A program made the position numbers and the translations under genes. The notes under the pieces were generated by a model. The model was not told the origin of the DNA. It saw only the letters and a program-made list of their open reading frames with translations, and ran no database searches. Positions 61,504 through 64,000 of a DNA stretch of 64,000 nucleotides are shown here, one piece after another (the stretch's first letter is position 1; each line of letters starts with the position of its first letter). Source of the DNA: Bacteroidota bacterium (GTDB taxonomy: Bacteria > Bacteroidota > Bacteroidia > UKL13-3); the NCBI GenBank assembly GCA_947477885.1, contig CANJUD010000001.1, positions 296,632-360,631 of the forward strand. The letters are read 5' to 3'.

Positions 61504-64000
61504 TCAATTCTTCACAAATCTTTGCCCTTGTAATAGTTCTCCAGCAGTTCCATATATTGCTATATGGTATATACCTGTTGGCAAATGAGCCACATCCAAA
61601 TTCAACATGTTTTTTCCACTGGTGCTCTGTTCCATTATTACAGAGCCAGTCATGTCAGTTATCTTTATTTTACTTGTTGTTGTTGTAATGCTTCCCAATA
61701 AAATATTTAAGTTATTGTTTGCAGGATTTGGGAATAATTGTATAGGCATATTTACAGTATGATTATTACCTTTATTCTCTAAAGCTAGCTGGCCTAACAT
61801 GCGTGTTGATCCATTTGCTTGCGTAGCCCAAAGTTGATAATAATTAATTCCCATATAAGGCGAGCTGTGCATTAACTCATACGAAGCTGATTCACCATTT
61901 GCAAGTGCAGCTTCCGAGCCAATTAGATTTGTATTATATATATCATTACCATGTTTTATCTCGTAAGTACTATTCAAATCTTCATTTGCAGCTATCCAAT
62001 TAATTACAGCAATACCATTTAGCATATGTCCTTTCAAGCTTACCAATTCCACAGGCAGCGCACTTGCATTACTACTAAAGCTCCAAGTAGAGAAATGTGA
62101 AACAGGATATTTTGGGTCATTCTTTATAGTGTTGCTGCTGGTATTTACCACCAATCTTCCACCTAAGTCTTTCCAACTTCCGTTGGTGTAAGGATCAACG
62201 TGGGTGTAGATACGTAAGTTGCCTTCATTAATACCATTTAGCTCACCATCTCTATAAAAGAAAATAACTTGTGCCGATAATCCAGTATTGGTAGTTGGGG
62301 TAATAGTGTAATATCTTTTTATTCCTTGGTTGCCACTAAATGCACCGGGGTTGCCACTGCTTATAGGTGTGCCTGTCATGCGTATAACCGCATAACTATT
62401 TGTTGTTTGTGTCGATTCTGTGATACTTAGTCCAAGTCCGCCAAATGTGTTTGCCGTGTTTTGTAAAACAGTTCTAGTGGTTAATAATCGGCCTACCACA
62501 TTCGAACTATTACTTTCGCTTATAGTAGCCGAGCTGTCAAGTATGATACCATCACTACTTCCAGTGCTGGTATTTAGCAAGCCCGAAGAACAGGTCATTG
62601 TTCCTGTTATGGTTTGATTATAGCCACTTGCTAAGGTAACCCCGCTGCTGTTATTAATTGTTAATGAAGTTATAACCCCTGTTCCAATAATCTTTTGGGC
62701 TGATGAACCAGACATGATAATAGTTCCACTAATAGTGTCTGTATTTGTTAAAGTATCGGTTACATTTAATGAGGATGGAAGAGTAATACCAGCAGTACCG
62801 CTCACGCTCAATTTAGCAACACTTCCCGTAAAAGTACTACTAGGAATACTTAAAGTACTTGAATTTAAAAATACAATTTTGCCAGTAGATACATCTATAT
62901 TACCCGATGTGCGAGTTAATGTTCCTGTATCAGTTAATGTGTTACTGCCCACACTTAGTGTGCCTCCATTCAATGTAATAGTTGATGAAACATTTAATGA
63001 AGAATTAAGGGTAATATTTTTGTTTACGATAAGTTTGTTACAACCAGTTCTTGGAATTTTTACAGCAGTAGTTCCAGCATTTGGATTCACTGTATTATTA
63101 GCATTCCATATACCATTTGATGAAGTAACTGCATATACTGAATTACCTGTGCTGTCTATAAATTCAACTCTCCTAATTCCATTGCTTAAGCCAGAGTTTG
63201 GGATAATAGTTCCCCAAGCACTTGAGGTCGCTTCCACATTGCTATTATAAAACGATGCATAACTATTGGCAGTTGTATTAGCTGTTCCATCACTTTCAAC
63301 AAAGCAACTTGATATCGGTCTGCCCGTTCCATTTTCATTATCATATATCATTACCAGGTTTTTTGCAGTTGCATGTGATACTCCATATAATCCACTTCCA
63401 TCGATTGATGTTTGTGTGGTTTTAAGATCTAATACAACTACTGAGTCTGGAGTTCTTATATAAGATTGTGCAGAAGTTCCGCCATTGCCATTGTTCAGTA
63501 TCACATTCATATATACTTTATTGCCTGGAACAAATCGGGTAGCATTGCCTGTAGGTTCTGTAATGAACCAACCCGTAAAGCTTCCCACAGCATTTGAAGT
63601 AAAAGTACCATAATTGCCAGCACTGGTCAATGACACTGCGGCGCTGCGGGTAAACCCATTCGTGCTGTCAACAAATATTGCATTACCAGCACCGCTGGTA
63701 GTTGCTGCGTCGCTAGCAATTACTACTTGGTTAATATAACGATAGGTAGCAAATGGTGTTAAACTATCTATTTTAACTCTGTATACATAAGGTATGCGGT
63801 TGGTATTTGTACCACTGGTACCTTGCATGTATTGTGGTAAATATATTTCTGTCAATACAGGTTGTTTGTAGGACGATGAGGTTACATCTGCGGTACCTGA
63901 AGTCCATGCAGTATCCCAACGTGTATATATTTTAAATGAATAAGTGGTGCCATTTGTAAGGCCTGTTATTATTTGTGGCGATGTGCTACCTTTATATACT
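61504..64000 (-). CDS. T9SS surface protein with Fn3 and repeat domains, N-terminus outside window
   Basis: The frame stays open to the window end, so the N-terminus is missing; an apparent TTG start at 63855 is not the real start. The visible upstream part is fibronectin-III-like (ITGLTNGTTYSFKIYTRWD). Residues of the middle section form beta-helix-like Ser/Thr-rich repeats (TLTDTGTLTRTSGNIDVST). The last ~75 residues carry a T9SS type A sorting domain (IQLFPNPANNNLNILLG, ITDMTGSVIME, LPTGIYHIAIYG). At least 830 residues. Probably a surface-anchored adhesin; a terminator follows at 61426. Confidence 0.88.
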   Translation of the reverse strand, partial: VYKGSTSPQIITGLTNGTTYSFKIYTRWDTAWTSGTADVTSSSYKQPVLTEIYLPQYMQGTSGTNTNRIPYVYRVKIDSLTPFATYRYINQVVIASDAATTSGAGNAIFVDSTNGFTRSAAVSLTSAGNYGTFTSNAVGSFTGWFITEPTGNATRFVPGNKVYMNVILNNGNGGTSAQSYIRTPDSVVVLDLKTTQTSIDGSGLYGVSHATAKNLVMIYDNENGTGRPISSCFVESDGTANTTANSYASFYNSNVEATSSAWGTIIPNSGLSNGIRRVEFIDSTGNSVYAVTSSNGIWNANNTVNPNAGTTAVKIPRTGCNKLIVNKNITLNSSLNVSSTITLNGGTLSVGSNTLTDTGTLTRTSGNIDVSTGKIVFLNSSTLSIPSSTFTGSVAKLSVSGTAGITLPSSLNVTDTLTNTDTISGTIIMSGSSAQKIIGTGVITSLTINNSSGVTLASGYNQTITGTMTCSSGLLNTSTGSSDGIILDSSATISESNSSNVVGRLLTTRTVLQNTANTFGGLGLSITESTQTTNSYAVIRMTGTPISSGNPGAFSGNQGIKRYYTITPTTNTGLSAQVIFFYRDGELNGINEGNLRIYTHVDPYTNGSWKDLGGRLVVNTSSNTIKNDPKYPVSHFSTWSFSSNASALPVELVSLKGHMLNGIAVINWIAANEDLNSTYEIKHGNDIYNTNLIGSEAALANGESASYELMHSSPYMGINYYQLWATQANGSTRMLGQLALENKGNNHTVNMPIQLFPNPANNNLNILLGSITTTTSKIKITDMTGSVIMEQSTSGKNMLNLDVAHLPTGIYHIAIYGTAGELLQGQRFVKN

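Overview
The window looks like chromosomal DNA of a Bacteroidota bacterium. Five proteins end in type IX secretion (T9SS) sorting domains, glutamine synthetase is the long class III form, and several promoters carry the Bacteroidota -7 box TAnnTTTG. TonB/porin-type outer-membrane proteins and many lipoproteins fit the same phylum. The species cannot be told from this window. I saw no rRNA, tRNA or CRISPR array.

Layout. (a) 63-6806 is a tight five-gene defence operon on the + strand: cytosine-5 DNA methyltransferase, MORC/MutL-like GHKL ATPase, Z1-type superfamily-II helicase-like ATPase, PD-(D/E)XK nuclease (DUF4420-like), and an unrecognised 241-residue protein. It resembles the predicted MORC-associated restriction-modification systems, with gene 5 as the undescribed part. 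A RAYT transposase carrying a 42-bp perfect palindrome inside its own coding region follows directly. (b) 7399-16496 holds cell-envelope and housekeeping genes: lytic transglycosylase, SIMPL protein, RluF-type pseudouridine synthase, PqqB-like lipoprotein, class V aminotransferase, two SRPBCC proteins, a beta-lactamase-fold hydrolase, ssb and a zinc-ribbon protein. Dispersed palindromic repeats lie between them. (c) 16599-18547 holds small secreted proteins and lipoproteins; the first lipoprotein is preceded by a ~350-bp segment that recurs, diverged and inverted, at 46769-47010. (d) 18716-27564 is core metabolism: ald, DUF1573, PhoD, a PlsC-like acyltransferase, glutamine synthetase III and pyrG. 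(e) 27644-33075 is a four-gene minus-strand operon of secreted proteins ending with an outer-membrane barrel. (f) 33076-34084 is non-coding and contains a 21/42-bp tandem array. (g) 34085-46079 holds a BatA/VWA protein, a dihydroorotase homologue without its metal ligands, dcd, a membrane protein, crcB, an epimerase, ftsK, lolA and pckA. (h) 46202-55446 holds a small secreted protein whose C-terminus is encoded by a repeat element, a BNR-repeat T9SS protein, a Bax-inhibitor homologue and a 1461-residue Ig-repeat T9SS protein. (i) 55735-61278 holds an LpxH-like phosphatase, a porin remnant, an intact porin, and a probable metal-uptake set (HYC/CC/PP-type small protein, HMA protein, TonB-dependent receptor). 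(j) 61504-64000 is a T9SS surface protein cut by the window end.

Most intergenic stretches over 300 bp are filled with dispersed repeats (GTCCCTAAAGGGAC, CCCGAAGGGATG-type, TTCGACTCC...GCTCAGTGCAGG, CCCGAATCC-type). Several genes have a -7 box ending only 4-8 nt before the ATG, which suggests leaderless or near-leaderless mRNAs.
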